DNA of 64,000 nucleotides from PALSA-1003 sp963741315 (GTDB lineage: Bacteria > Pseudomonadota > Gammaproteobacteria > Burkholderiales > Casimicrobiaceae): contig CAVUHK010000003.1 in the NCBI GenBank assembly GCA_963741315.1, positions 248,001 through 312,000 of the forward strand, given 5' to 3'. Below, piece by piece: positions 26,599 through 35,996 of the stretch. The notes below the pieces were generated by a model. The model saw only the letters and a program-made list of their open reading frames with translations, did not search any database and was not told the origin of the DNA. A program made the position numbers and the translations under genes. Positions within the stretch are counted from its first letter, which is position 1. Each line of letters opens with the position of its first letter.

Positions 26599-27576
26599 AT
26601 GCTCGCTTATATCGTCCGCCGCGGACTGCAGGCGGTCGTCGTGTTGTTCTTCATGTCGTTGCTGGTCTTCGCCGGCGTGTACGCGATCGGCAATCCGGTC
26701 GACATCCTGATCAACCCGCAGGCCGACCAGGCCGAACGCGAGCACGCCATCGCCGTCCTGGGACTCGACCAGCCGCTGTGGGTGCAGTTCGGCCGCTTCA
26801 TCCTCGGCGCCGTGCACGGAGACCTGGGCAAGTCCTTCGTTCATGGCAGCTCGGCGTTGGGGCTGATTCTGGAACGCATGCCGGCGACGATGGAGCTCGC
26901 GATCACCGCCATGCTCATCGCGATCGCGATCGGCATTCCGCTTGGCCTCTGGGCGGGCCTGCGGCCGAACTCCTTCGCTGGCCGCTCGATCATGGCCGGC
27001 TCGATCCTCGGGTTTTCACTGCCGACGTTCTGGGTCGGCCTGATGCTCATCATGGTGTTCTCGGTGATGCTGGGATGGCTCCCATCGAACGGCCGCGGGC
27101 CGACGACGCTGCTCTTCGGCGTGCCGGTCAGCTTTCTGTCGCTGGAAGGGTGGCGACACCTGATCCTGCCCGCAACGACGCTCGCCTTGTTCAAACTCGC
27201 ACTGCTCATTCGGCTGACGCGATCGAGCACCCGCGAAGCGCTGCTGCAGGATTACGTGAAGTTCGCGCGCGCCAAGGGCCTGACGAGTGCGCGCGTGATC
27301 GGCGTGCACGTACTGCGCAACATCCTGATTCCGATCGTCACCGTCATCGGCCTCGAATTCGGCTCGGTCATCGCCTTCGCGATCGTGACCGAGAGCGTGT
27401 TCGCGTGGCCGGGCATGGGCAAGCTGCTCATCGACTCGATCAACCTGCTCGACCGGCCGATCATCGTCGCGTACCTGCTGGTCATTGTGCTCATGTTCGT
27501 CGCCATCAACCTGGTCGTCGACGTGCTCTATTCGGCGCTCGATCCGCGCGTGCGGCTCACCGAGGGCGGCAACTGA
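26599..27576 (+). CDS. dppB: Peptide-type ABC transporter permease (DppB family)
   Basis: A 325-residue permease with six transmembrane helices and the binding-protein-dependent transport signature near residues 205-260 (EALLQDYVKFARAKGL). The N-terminal MLAYIVRRGLQAVVVL matches DppB/OppB. It forms the membrane channel with the next gene. Start ATG 26599 gives the standard length. The stop overlaps the next start by TGATG. Substrates are probably di- or oligopeptides, but related systems carry nickel or glutathione. Confidence 0.9.
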   Translation: MLAYIVRRGLQAVVVLFFMSLLVFAGVYAIGNPVDILINPQADQAEREHAIAVLGLDQPLWVQFGRFILGAVHGDLGKSFVHGSSALGLILERMPATMELAITAMLIAIAIGIPLGLWAGLRPNSFAGRSIMAGSILGFSLPTFWVGLMLIMVFSVMLGWLPSNGRGPTTLLFGVPVSFLSLEGWRHLILPATTLALFKLALLIRLTRSSTREALLQDYVKFARAKGLTSARVIGVHVLRNILIPIVTVIGLEFGSVIAFAIVTESVFAWPGMGKLLIDSINLLDRPIIVAYLLVIVLMFVAINLVVDVLYSALDPRVRLTEGGN

Positions 27577-28457
27577 TGCAAACGGAGCAAACGCCGCTGC
27601 GGCGCATTGTCGCGGATTTCGTCGCCAGTCCGGTCGCCGTCTTCGGGCTCGCGGTGTTCTGCGTCATCGTGCTCGTCGCGCTCTTCGCGCCGCTGATCTC
27701 GCCGCAGAATCCCTATGATCTCGCGCAGCTCGACGTGATGGACGGCCGCCTTCCTCCGCGCTCGCCGGCGGCAGGCGGCGGGACGTACTGGCTGGGCACC
27801 GACGACCAGGGTCGCGACATGCTCTCGGCGATTTTCTACGGCCTGCGCATCAGCCTCGCCGTCGGCGTGACCAGCACCGTGCTGGCGCTGGCCATCGGCT
27901 TGTCGCTTGGGCTCGTCGCGGCGTACTTCGGCGGCAGGACCGAGACGCTGATCATGCGCGTGGCCGACATCCAGCTGTCCTTCCCGGCGATTCTGGTCGC
28001 GCTGATCCTGCTCGCGGTGCTGGGGCAGGGCACGCTCAAGATCGTCGCCGCGCTGGTCACCGTGCAATGGGCGTATTACGCGCGCACTGTGCGCAGTGCC
28101 GCGCTGGTCGAGAAGCGCAAGGAGTACATCGAAGCCGCGCGCTGTCTAGCACTTGCGCCCTCGCGCATCGTGTTCGGCCACCTGCTGCCGAACTGCCTGC
28201 CACCGCTGATCGTGGTCGCCACCGTGCAGGTCGCCGCGGCCATCGCGCTGGAGGCGACGCTGTCGTTTCTCGGGCTCGGCCTGCCGATCACCGAGCCCTC
28301 GCTCGGACTGCTGATCGCCAACGGCTATCAGTACCTGCTGTCGGGGAAGTACTGGATCAGCTTTTTCCCGGGTGTCGCGCTGCTGCTCACCATCGTCAGC
28401 ATCAACCTCGTCGCCGACCAGTTGCGCGACGTGCTCAATCCGCGGCTGCAACGATGA
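27576..28457 (+). CDS. dppC: Peptide-type ABC transporter permease (DppC family)
   Basis: A 293-residue permease with the OppC_N segment at residues 12-60, LGTDDQGRDMLSAIFYGLRISL near 75-95, and the EAA-type loop KEYIEAARCLALAP near 190. ATG 27576 shares a base with the dppB stop, so translation is coupled. The TGA stop coincides with the start of a tandem pair of linker repeats that separates it from dppD by about 150 bases, which is unusual for such an operon. Confidence 0.9.
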   Translation: MQTEQTPLRRIVADFVASPVAVFGLAVFCVIVLVALFAPLISPQNPYDLAQLDVMDGRLPPRSPAAGGGTYWLGTDDQGRDMLSAIFYGLRISLAVGVTSTVLALAIGLSLGLVAAYFGGRTETLIMRVADIQLSFPAILVALILLAVLGQGTLKIVAALVTVQWAYYARTVRSAALVEKRKEYIEAARCLALAPSRIVFGHLLPNCLPPLIVVATVQVAAAIALEATLSFLGLGLPITEPSLGLLIANGYQYLLSGKYWISFFPGVALLLTIVSINLVADQLRDVLNPRLQR

Positions 28458-28530
28458 GCGCCGCCGGGCCGTCCCAAGGCGCGAGCCCCCTTGGGGGGAG
28501 GCGGCGCGAAGCGCCGCTGCGGGGGGATCA
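28454..28530 (+). repeat. Dispersed linker repeat, type 2, copy C
   Basis: A 77-base unit beginning ATGAGCGCCGCCGGGCCGTC at the dppC stop, with GCGGCGC-GAA-GCGCCGC (28501-28517), a perfect hairpin, and ending GGGGGGATCA. It is followed head-to-tail by copy D. Read from its ATG, it encodes MSAAGPSQGASPLGG, another leader I remember from Burkholderiales annotations. The G-rich end acts as a ribosome site for the ATG of copy D. Confidence 0.75.
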
Positions 28531-28606
28531 ATGAGCGCCGTCGGGCCGTCCCAAGGCGCGGGCCCCCTTGGGGGAGGCGGCGCGCGGCGCCGCTTCGGGG
28601 GGATCA
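28531..28606 (+). repeat. Dispersed linker repeat, type 2, copy D
   Basis: A 76-base unit nearly identical to copy C, differing by a few substitutions and one fewer G in the CTTGGGGG tract. It ends GGGGGGATCA. The ATG that forms across its end (28606-28608) is out of frame with dppD by two bases (TT), whereas copy C is followed directly by ATGAGCG. Confidence 0.75.
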
Positions 28607-28610
28607 TGTT

Positions 28611-29614
28611 AGCGCGCCGCTGCTCGCCGTCGATGGCCTGTGCACGCAGTTCTTCACGCGCGCCGGCGTCGTGCGCGCGGTGGAGGACGTGAGTTTCACC
28701 GTCGATCGGGGAGAGGTCCTGGGACTGGTCGGCGAGTCGGGATCGGGCAAGTCGATGACCGGCTATTCGATCATGGGACTGGTCGATCCGCCGGGCAAGG
28801 TTGTCGCCGGCACGATGCTGTTCGACGGCGTCGACCTGTCCGCGCTGTCGGCCGAAGAGATGCGCCAGGTACGCGGAGATCGCATCGCGATGATCTTCCA
28901 GGACCCGATGATGACGCTCAACCCGGTGCTGCGCATCGACACGCAAATGGTCGAAGCGGTGCTGGCGCACCGGCGGGTGTCGCGCGGCGACGCACTGGCG
29001 CGCGCACGCGCCACGCTCGTCAAGGTGGGCATCGCGTCGCCCGACGAGCGATTGCATGCATACCCGCACCAGTTCTCCGGAGGCATGCGCCAGCGCGTGG
29101 CGATCGCGATCGCGCTGCTCAACGATCCGCAGCTGATCATCGCCGACGAACCGACGACCGCGCTCGACGTGACCATCCAGGGGCAGATCCTCTACGAAAT
29201 GCAGAAGCTCGCCCGCGATACCGGCGCCGCGCTGATCTGGATCACACACGATCTGTCGGTGATCGGGGGACTCGCCGACCGGGTGTGCGTGATGTACGCC
29301 GGGCGCATCGTCGAGCAGGGGTCGACCGCCGAAGTGCTGCTGCGGCCGCGGCATCCGTACACGCGCGGCCTGCTCGACTCGGTGCCGGGCAACGCCGACC
29401 CGCGTACCCGCCTCAGGCCGATTCCGGGGATGGCGCCGTCGCTGCTGGACCTGCCGGCGGGCTGTTCGTTTCGTGCGCGTTGCCCGCGCGCCGATGGCGA
29501 GTGCGAGCACGATCCGGTCATGCGCGAGCTCGGCGAGGACTGGGCATGCGCTGCGCTGTTTTCATCCGCTGGAGGCAGCATGAGCCCGCCGGTGCACGGC
29601 GCGAAGGTACTTCA

Positions 29615-29618
<4 letters not shown>
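28611..29618 (+). CDS. dppD: Peptide-type ABC transporter ATPase (DppD family), start codon unclear
   Basis: An ATPase of about 335 residues: Walker A GESGSGKSM, Q-loop FQDPMMTLNP, signature SGGMRQRVAIA, Walker B LIIADEPTTALD and H-loop WITHDLS, with the oligo_HPY C-terminal segment RHPYTRGLLDSVPG. It powers peptide import with DppF. Conserved sequence begins APLLAVDGLCTQFF at about 28614, yet no ATG, GTG or TTG lies in frame close by. ATG 28606 is out of frame by TT; the nearest in-frame upstream start is TTG 28491 inside the linker. The last 12 residues (MSPPVHGAKVLH) come from another linker repeat. Confidence 0.85.
29580..29618 (+). repeat. Dispersed linker repeat, type 1, copy E (short)
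   Basis: ATGAGCCCGCCGGTGCACGG followed by CGCGAAGGTACTTCATTGA. It keeps the beginning and end of copies A and B but lacks the middle. It forms the last 12 codons and the stop of dppD, and gives dppF its GAAGGT ribosome site (29603-29608) and TTG start. Confidence 0.65.
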
Positions 29619-30672
<1,054 letters not shown>

Positions 30673-30676
<4 letters not shown>

Positions 30677-31512
30677 CTGTTGTGCGCCGACATGATCCGC
30701 GAGTTCCGGCGATCCCACTGGTGTTCGATTCGCCGCACAGCGGCACGGACTATCCAGCCGACTTCGACCACATCGCGCCGCGCTCGATCGTGCGCCAGGC
30801 CGAGGACACGCATGTCGCCGGTCTATACGGCGCCGCGCCAGCGCACGGCGCGACGCTGGTCGAAGCATTGTTCCCGAGGGCGTATATCGATCCCAACCGG
30901 CACGTGTCGGACATTGATGCCGCGCTCCTGGACGGCGTGTGGCCCGGTCCGGTCACTGCGTCGCGCAAGACCGAACTCGGCATCGGCCTGGTCTGGCGAC
31001 TCGCGGAAGGGGGCACGCCGATGTACGGACGCAAGCTTTCGGTGGCCGAAGTTCAGCGGCGGATCGAGACGTACTACGACCCTTACCACTCGGCGGTGAC
31101 GCGGGCGCTCGACGAGCAATTCGCAGCCTTTGGTGCAGTCTGGCACGTGAACTGTCACTCGATGCCCGCGGTGGGCGGCGTGATGTCGGACGATCCCGGG
31201 CGTGCGCGGGCCGATTTCGTGCTCGGTGATCGAGATGGCACGACCTGCGAGCCGGCATTCACCGCATTCGTGGCCGAGACGCTGCGCGCGATGGACTACA
31301 CCGTTGCGATCAACGATCCCTACAAGGGTGTCGAATTGGTGCGCAAGCACGGACGCCCGGAGCGGCGGCGACACAGCTTGCAGATCGAGGTGAATCGCCG
31401 GCTCTACATGGATGAGAAGACGTTGGAGAAGACTGCCGATTTCGCCTCGTTGCAAGCTAATTTGACGCAATTCATCGCTTCGTTGCGGGGTTACGTGCTC
31501 GCCCGACTCTGA
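30673..31512 (+). CDS. N-formylglutamate amidohydrolase-family protein
   Basis: A 279-residue FGase-family zinc hydrolase. VFDSPHSGTDYPADF near residue 20, EDTHVAGLYG near 46, the ATLVEALFPRAYIDPNRH segment (60-77), and WHVNCHSMPAVGG near 160 are family marks. HutG-type members release formate from N-formylglutamate; others act on different N-acyl or N-carbamoyl amino acids. ATG 30673 overlaps the dppF stop by ATGA, so it is the last gene of the transporter operon. That suggests it acts on the imported compound, which might be an N-formyl or otherwise blocked peptide or amino acid. Confidence 0.85.
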
Positions 31513-31650
31513 GCGCCATGCGCGCATCAGCGCCCAACAACGTCGCGCGGAGGGCTCGAATCGGCATTGGAAGCTGTCCCGAAGGGGCCATCGGCATCGC
31601 CTACGTGGCGCGAGCGCGAAGTATTGACAGGCTTGCTGCACCGCAGCGCG

Positions 31651-31680
31651 TTGACCCGGTCAGGCGCGCCGGGGTAAAAT
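31651..31680 (+). promoter_or_regulatory. Sigma-70-like promoter for tpiA-secG-nuo
   Basis: TTGACC at 31651-31656 and TAAAAT at 31675-31680, 18 bases apart, lie about 60 bases before tpiA. It is the best promoter upstream of the long tpiA-secG-tRNA-nuo run. Confidence 0.6.
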
Positions 31681-31688
31681 TGCTGGGT

Positions 31689-31724
31689 TATACCGGTATA
31701 GCCTGATCGGTGCGCGATCAGGCT
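31689..31724 (+). promoter_or_regulatory. Palindrome and hairpin in the tpiA leader
   Basis: TATACCGGTATA at 31689-31700 is a perfect 12-base palindrome just after the -10 box, close to the expected transcription start. It is followed by AGCCTGATC (31700-31708) and GATCAGGCT (31716-31724), a 9-bp stem with a seven-base loop, ending four bases before the first possible tpiA ATG (31728). The pair could be an operator and a 5'-end stabilising or regulatory hairpin. Confidence 0.45.
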
Positions 31725-31742
31725 GGCATGGAATCCAAAGCG

Positions 31743-32474
31743 ATGCGCGGCAAGCTGGTCGTCGGCAACTGGAAAATGCACGGCGACTTGCGGCGCAACG
31801 ACGCGCTGCTGGCCGACCTGCGCACGGGCTGGGCCTCGCCGGCGGGCCGGGCGATGGCAGTTTGCGTGCCATTTCCCTACCTCTGGCAGGCTCAGGCTGC
31901 GTTGTCGGGGTCGAGCATCGCGTGGGGTGCGCAGAACGCCAGCGAACAGCCGGCGGGTGCATTCACCGGCGAGGTGGCGGCGTCGATGATCGCGGAGTTT
32001 GGTTGCAGGTACGTCATCGTCGGGCACTCCGAGCGACGCACGCTCTACGGCGAGAGCGACGCTACGGTGGCGGCAAAGGCGGCAGCGGTCATCGCGGCGG
32101 CAATGACGCCGGTGGTGTGCATCGGTGAGACCCTTGCGGAGCGCGATGCCGGCGCCACCGAGGCGGTGGTGCTGCGGCAGCTCGACGCTGTGCTGGCGCA
32201 GGCGGGAGTGAGCATTGCGGGGTTGGTGTTGGCATACGAGCCGGTCTGGGCGATCGGTACGGGCCGGACCGCGACTCCAGAGCAGGCGCAGGCGGTGCAC
32301 AAGGCCATCCGCAAGCGGCTGGGCACGGCAGGAAAGGACACGCTGTTGCTTTACGGCGGCAGCGTCAAGGCAGGCAACGCGAAGGAGCTCTTCGCGATGC
32401 CCGATATCGATGGCGGCCTGATCGGCGGAGCAGCGCTGAAGGCCGATGAATTTTTGGCGGTTGCCGCTGCCTGA
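31743..32474 (+). CDS. tpiA: Triosephosphate isomerase
   Basis: A 243-residue TIM barrel that interconverts dihydroxyacetone phosphate and glyceraldehyde 3-phosphate. All catalytic residues are present: Lys11 in GNWKM, His95 in IVGHSERR, Glu166 in AYEPVWAIGTG; the phosphate loop LLYGGSVKAGNA and IGGAAL follow. ATG 31743 gives the standard MRGKLVVGNWKM start; ATG 31728 would add five residues. It leads the tpiA-secG-tRNA-nuo run. Confidence 0.96.
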   Translation: MRGKLVVGNWKMHGDLRRNDALLADLRTGWASPAGRAMAVCVPFPYLWQAQAALSGSSIAWGAQNASEQPAGAFTGEVAASMIAEFGCRYVIVGHSERRTLYGESDATVAAKAAAVIAAAMTPVVCIGETLAERDAGATEAVVLRQLDAVLAQAGVSIAGLVLAYEPVWAIGTGRTATPEQAQAVHKAIRKRLGTAGKDTLLLYGGSVKAGNAKELFAMPDIDGGLIGGAALKADEFLAVAAA

Positions 32475-32504
32475 CGTTGCAGGCGGCGGACCGAAGGACA
32501 ACGG

Positions 32505-32915
32505 ATGATTCTGGAATCGGCAGTACTCGCAGTTCACGTGCTGGTAGCCATCGCGCTGATCGGCTTCGTGCTGCTTCAGCACGGCAAAGGCGCCGACATG
32601 GGCGCTGCGTTCGGCAGCGGCTCGTCGGGCAGCCTGTTCGGCGCGGCGGGCTCGGCCAACTTCCTGTCGCGGACCACGGCCATACTGGCGACGCTGTTCT
32701 TCGTGTCGAGCCTGGGCCTGACGTATCTGGGCGCGACCCGCACCGCGCCCAAGGATCTGATGCAGCAAGGCGTGACGCCGACGCAAAAGGCCGCCGAACC
32801 CGCCGCGAAAGACGCGGCGATTCCGCCGCCGGCCGCGGCGCCCGCACCGGTCGTCCCGGCGGTGCCGGCGGCACCGGGTGGAACGGCGACGAAGTCGGGT
32901 GAAGTTCCGAAATAA
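32505..32915 (+). CDS. secG: Protein translocase subunit SecG
   Basis: A 136-residue membrane protein with two helices (residues 3-23 and 55-78) joined by the conserved loop LLQHGKGADMGAAFGSGSSG. SecG assists SecYE in protein export at the inner membrane. The C-terminal tail, rich in Ala and Pro (from about residue 90), is longer than in E. coli SecG (110 residues), as is common in betaproteobacteria. It lies 30 bases after tpiA with AAGGA nearby. Confidence 0.95.
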   Translation: MILESAVLAVHVLVAIALIGFVLLQHGKGADMGAAFGSGSSGSLFGAAGSANFLSRTTAILATLFFVSSLGLTYLGATRTAPKDLMQQGVTPTQKAAEPAAKDAAIPPPAAAPAPVVPAVPAAPGGTATKSGEVPK

Positions 32916-32961
32916 GCGACTTCAGACAAGAAACCTGAAGCTGGATCAAAGAGCTCGCAAA

Positions 32962-33048
32962 GCCGACGTGGTGAAATTGGTAGACACGCTAGCTTGAGGG
33001 GCTAGTGGCCGTAAGGCTGTGGGAGTTCGAGTCTCCCCGTCGGCACCA
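32962..33048 (+). tRNA. tRNA-Leu (anticodon GAG)
   Basis: An 87-base tRNA with encoded CCA. The acceptor stem GCCGACG pairs with CGTCGGC. The anticodon stem CTAGC/GCTAG holds the loop TTGAGGG, giving anticodon GAG at 32996-32998, which reads CUC and CUU. A long variable arm (GGCC..GGCT region) and the T-arm GGGAGTTCGAGTCTCCC confirm a class II Leu tRNA. Its place between secG and nuoA is conserved in betaproteobacteria; it is probably cut from the operon transcript. Confidence 0.97.
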
Positions 33049-33162
33049 GAGGCGCAACAAGCGGACACCACCGCTCTAGTGGGGTGGGGCAGCACGGAGG
33101 CGGGCACGCGGCAGGGCAACGCCGCTTCGGATGCGATTGACGGGGGTTGGAGTCGTTCGATC

Positions 33163-33519
33163 ATGCTGGAACAGTATTTCCCGATCCTGCTTTTCATTGT
33201 GATTGGCCTCGGTATCGGCGTGGTGCTCCTGACTGTGGGCAGCCTGGTTGCTCCCGACCGGCCCGACGCCGAAAAACTGTCTCCTTACGAATGCGGCTTC
33301 GAGGCCTTCGAAGACGCGCGCATGAAATTCGACGTGCGTTATTACCTCGTCGCGATCCTGTTCATCCTCTTCGACCTGGAAATCGCATTCCTCTTCCCGT
33401 GGGCGGTGGTGCTGCCCGACATCGGCCTGTTCGGGTTCTGGTCGATGATGATCTTCCTCGGCATCCTGATCATCGGCTTCATCTACGAATGGAAAAAGGG
33501 GGCGCTTGAATGGGAGTGA
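33163..33519 (+). CDS. nuoA: NADH-quinone oxidoreductase subunit A
   Basis: A 118-residue membrane subunit with three helices. The loop KLSPYECGFEAFEDARMKFDVRYYL is the family signature around the quinone chamber. Complex I passes electrons from NADH to quinone and pumps protons. ATG 33163 follows GGAG at a suitable distance and gives the standard length; the in-frame extension to 33019 covers the tRNA end and is not real. It overlaps nuoB by ten bases. Confidence 0.97.
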   Translation: MLEQYFPILLFIVIGLGIGVVLLTVGSLVAPDRPDAEKLSPYECGFEAFEDARMKFDVRYYLVAILFILFDLEIAFLFPWAVVLPDIGLFGFWSMMIFLGILIIGFIYEWKKGALEWE

Positions 33520-33989
33520 TTGAAGGCGTCTTCGAGAAAGGATTCGTCACCACGTCGCTGGACTCGGTCATCAACTGGGCGCGCAACGGCTCGATGTGGC
33601 CGATGACATTCGGGCTTGCATGCTGCGCGATCGAGATGATGCATGCGGGGGCTGCTCGTTATGACCTCGATCGCTTCGGCGTGGTCTTCCGGCCGAGCCC
33701 GCGACAATCCGACGTGATGATCGTCGCCGGAACGCTGTGCAACAAGATGGCGCCGGCGCTGCGCAAGGTCTACGACCAGATGGCCGAGCCGCGCTGGGTG
33801 ATCTCGATGGGCTCGTGTGCCAATGGTGGCGGCTACTATCACTACTCGTACTCGGTCGTGCGCGGCTGCGATCGCATCGTGCCGGTCGATATCTATGTTC
33901 CTGGTTGTCCGCCCACCGCGGAGGCGCTGCTCTACGGCATCCTGCAGCTGCAGAACAAGATCTGGCGCACCAACACGATCGCGCGCTGA
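33510..33989 (+). CDS. nuoB: NADH-quinone oxidoreductase subunit B
   Basis: A 159-residue peripheral subunit that holds cluster N2, the last iron-sulfur cluster before quinone. The four cysteine ligands are Cys38 and Cys39 in FGLACCAIEM, Cys103 in GSCANGGGYYH and Cys133 in VPGCPPT. Start overlaps nuoA; the stop shares one base with nuoC's ATG (TGATG). Confidence 0.98.
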   Translation: MGVIEGVFEKGFVTTSLDSVINWARNGSMWPMTFGLACCAIEMMHAGAARYDLDRFGVVFRPSPRQSDVMIVAGTLCNKMAPALRKVYDQMAEPRWVISMGSCANGGGYYHYSYSVVRGCDRIVPVDIYVPGCPPTAEALLYGILQLQNKIWRTNTIAR

Positions 33990-34597
33990 TGAAAATCGAA
34001 GCCCTGGCCGCTGCGCTGCCCGAAGCCCTGGGCGACAAGCTGGCCGGCGTCACGGTCGCGCTGGGTGAAGTCACCGCAGTCGTGCGCGCCGCCGAACTCC
34101 AGTCGACCATGCTCATCCTGCGCGACCTGCCGACGCTGCGCTTCGAGGAGCTCATCGATCTGTGTGGCGTCGACTACTCGACATACGGTGGCGGTACGCG
34201 CGAAGGACCGCGCTTCGCCGTCGTCTACCACCTGCTCTCGCTTGCAAACAATTGGCGCCTGCGCGTGCGTGCCTTTGCGCCGGAGGACGACTTTCCGGTG
34301 CTGCCGTCGCTGGTGGAGGTCTGGCCGAGCGCCAACTGGTACGAGCGAGAAGCCTTCGATTTCTACGGGATCATGTTCACGGGGCATCCCGACTTGCGGC
34401 GCCTTCTCACCGACTATGGGTTCGTGGGCCATCCGTTCCGCAAGGATTTCCCGCTTTCGGGACACGTCGAGATGCGCTACGACCCCGACCAGGGTCGCGT
34501 GATCTACCAGCCGGTGTCGATCGAGCCGCGCGAAATCGTTCCGCGCATCATCCGCGAAGACGCATACGCCGAGAGCGAAGGCTTCCGCAAGGGCTGA
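33989..34597 (+). CDS. nuoC: NADH-quinone oxidoreductase subunit C
   Basis: A 202-residue peripheral subunit. The signature WYEREAFDFYGIMFTGHPDLRRLLTDYGF is spread over residues 116-144, followed by HPFRKDFPLSGHVEMRYD. It is a separate gene, not fused to nuoD as in enterobacteria. ATG 33989 overlaps nuoB. After its stop there is a 145-base unit carrying a partial copy of the nuoD start before the real nuoD. Confidence 0.96.
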   Translation: MKIEALAAALPEALGDKLAGVTVALGEVTAVVRAAELQSTMLILRDLPTLRFEELIDLCGVDYSTYGGGTREGPRFAVVYHLLSLANNWRLRVRAFAPEDDFPVLPSLVEVWPSANWYEREAFDFYGIMFTGHPDLRRLLTDYGFVGHPFRKDFPLSGHVEMRYDPDQGRVIYQPVSIEPREIVPRIIREDAYAESEGFRKG

Positions 34598-34598
34598 C

Positions 34599-34733
34599 AT
34601 GGCGGAGATTCGCAATTACACGATGAACTTTGGCTACGGCCGCGCGGCGTCGCCGCGCTTAACTTGCGCGAAGCGCAAGTTAGCCTTCACCGAAATTCAT
34701 GGTGTCCGTGCCGTGTTGAGTCGTTTGGGGTAG
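34599..34733 (+). other. Partial nuoD 5'-end duplicate with hairpins (44-codon frame)
   Basis: ATG 34599 opens a frame whose first 12 codons spell MAEIRNYTMNFG, exactly the NuoD N-terminus, but with four third-position differences from the true start at 34743. After 34634 the sequence diverges: GCGCGGCG-T-CGCCGCGC (34642-34658) and TAACTTGCGC-GAA-GCGCAAGTTA (34660-34682) form two hairpins. An inverted near-copy of nuoD codons 7-12 (34690-34705) follows, and a TAG stop ends the frame at 34731-34733. It could be translated as a leader or be dead duplicate DNA. Confidence 0.7.
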
Positions 34734-34742
34734 GCAGACGTC

Positions 34743-35996
34743 ATGGCGGAGATTCGAAACTACACCATGAATTTTGGCCCCCAGCATCCGGCGGCGCATG
34801 GAGTGTTGCGGTTGGTGCTTGAACTCGACGGCGAAGTGATCCAGCGCGCCGACCCGCACATCGGACTGCTGCATCGCGCGACCGAGAAGCTCGCCGAGTA
34901 CAAGACCTTCATCCAGTCGCTGCCGTACATGGACCGCCTCGACTATGTGTCGATGATGGTCAACGAGCACGCGTACTGCATGGCCATCGAGAGGCTGCTC
35001 GACCTCAAGGTGCCCATTCGCGCGCAGTACATCCGCGTGATGTTCGACGAGATTACGCGCATCCTCAACCACCTGCTGTGGCTGGGCGCGCATTCGCTCG
35101 ACGTCGGCGCGATGACGACGTTCCTGTACTGCTTCCGCGAGCGCGAAGACCTGATGGACGTCTACGAGGCGGTGTCGGGCGCGCGATTGCACGCCGCGTA
35201 CTACCGGCCCGGCGGCGTCTACCGCGACCTGCCGGAGCAGATGCCGCATTACAAGGTGTCGCCGATCCACGATGCCAAGGCCGTCGCGCGCATGAACGAG
35301 AACCGGCAGGGCAGCCTGCTCGACTTCATTGCGGACTTCTGCAAGCGCTTTCCGGGTCACGTCGATGAATACGAGACGCTGCTCACCGAAAACAGGATCT
35401 GGAAGCAGCGCACGGTGGGTATCGGCGTGGTCACGCCGGAGCGCGCGCTGGCACTGGGTTTCACCGGGCCGATGGTGCGCGGCTCGGGGATACCGTGGGA
35501 CCTGCGCAAGAAGCAGCCCTACGAAGTCTACGACCTGATGGACTTCGACATCCCCGTGGGCACCAACGGCGATTGCTACGACCGCTATCTCGTCCGCATA
35601 CAGGAAATGCGCGAGTCGAACCGCATCATCGAGCAGTGCATTGCCTGGCTGCGCGCCAACCCGGGACCGGTGATCACCGACAACCACAAGGTCGCGCCGC
35701 CTTCGCGGGTGGAAATGAAGGAGAACATGGAAGAGCTGATTCACCACTTCAAGCTCTTCACCGAAGGCATGCACGTACCCGCGGGCGAGGCCTACGCCGC
35801 GGTCGAGCATCCCAAGGGCGAGTTCGGCGCGTACATCATTTCCGACGGCGCGAACAAGCCATACCGCCTCAAGCTGCGCGCACCCGGCTTCGCGCATCTC
35901 GCGGCCCTCGATGAAATGTCGCGCGGACACATGATCGCCGACGTCGTCGCCATCATCGGCACGCAGGACATCGTCTTCGGGGAGGTGGATCGATGA
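34743..35996 (+). CDS. nuoD: NADH-quinone oxidoreductase subunit D
   Basis: A 417-residue peripheral subunit, related to the large subunit of NiFe hydrogenase, which forms the quinone site with NuoB. FGPQHPAAHGVLRLVLELDGE near residue 11, PHIGLLHRATEKL near 37, and the C-terminal ending DIVFGEVDR are typical. ATG 34743 is the true start because its frame continues into the full protein; the earlier copy at 34599 stops. The stop overlaps the cupin gene by ATGA. Confidence 0.97.
   Translation: MAEIRNYTMNFGPQHPAAHGVLRLVLELDGEVIQRADPHIGLLHRATEKLAEYKTFIQSLPYMDRLDYVSMMVNEHAYCMAIERLLDLKVPIRAQYIRVMFDEITRILNHLLWLGAHSLDVGAMTTFLYCFREREDLMDVYEAVSGARLHAAYYRPGGVYRDLPEQMPHYKVSPIHDAKAVARMNENRQGSLLDFIADFCKRFPGHVDEYETLLTENRIWKQRTVGIGVVTPERALALGFTGPMVRGSGIPWDLRKKQPYEVYDLMDFDIPVGTNGDCYDRYLVRIQEMRESNRIIEQCIAWLRANPGPVITDNHKVAPPSRVEMKENMEELIHHFKLFTEGMHVPAGEAYAAVEHPKGEFGAYIISDGANKPYRLKLRAPGFAHLAALDEMSRGHMIADVVAIIGTQDIVFGEVDR

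Noticed and set aside
34599..34742. Insertion sequence between nuoC and nuoD
   Set aside because: The 108-base insert is too short for a transposase gene and has no terminal inverted repeats of an IS; a duplication with hairpins fits better.
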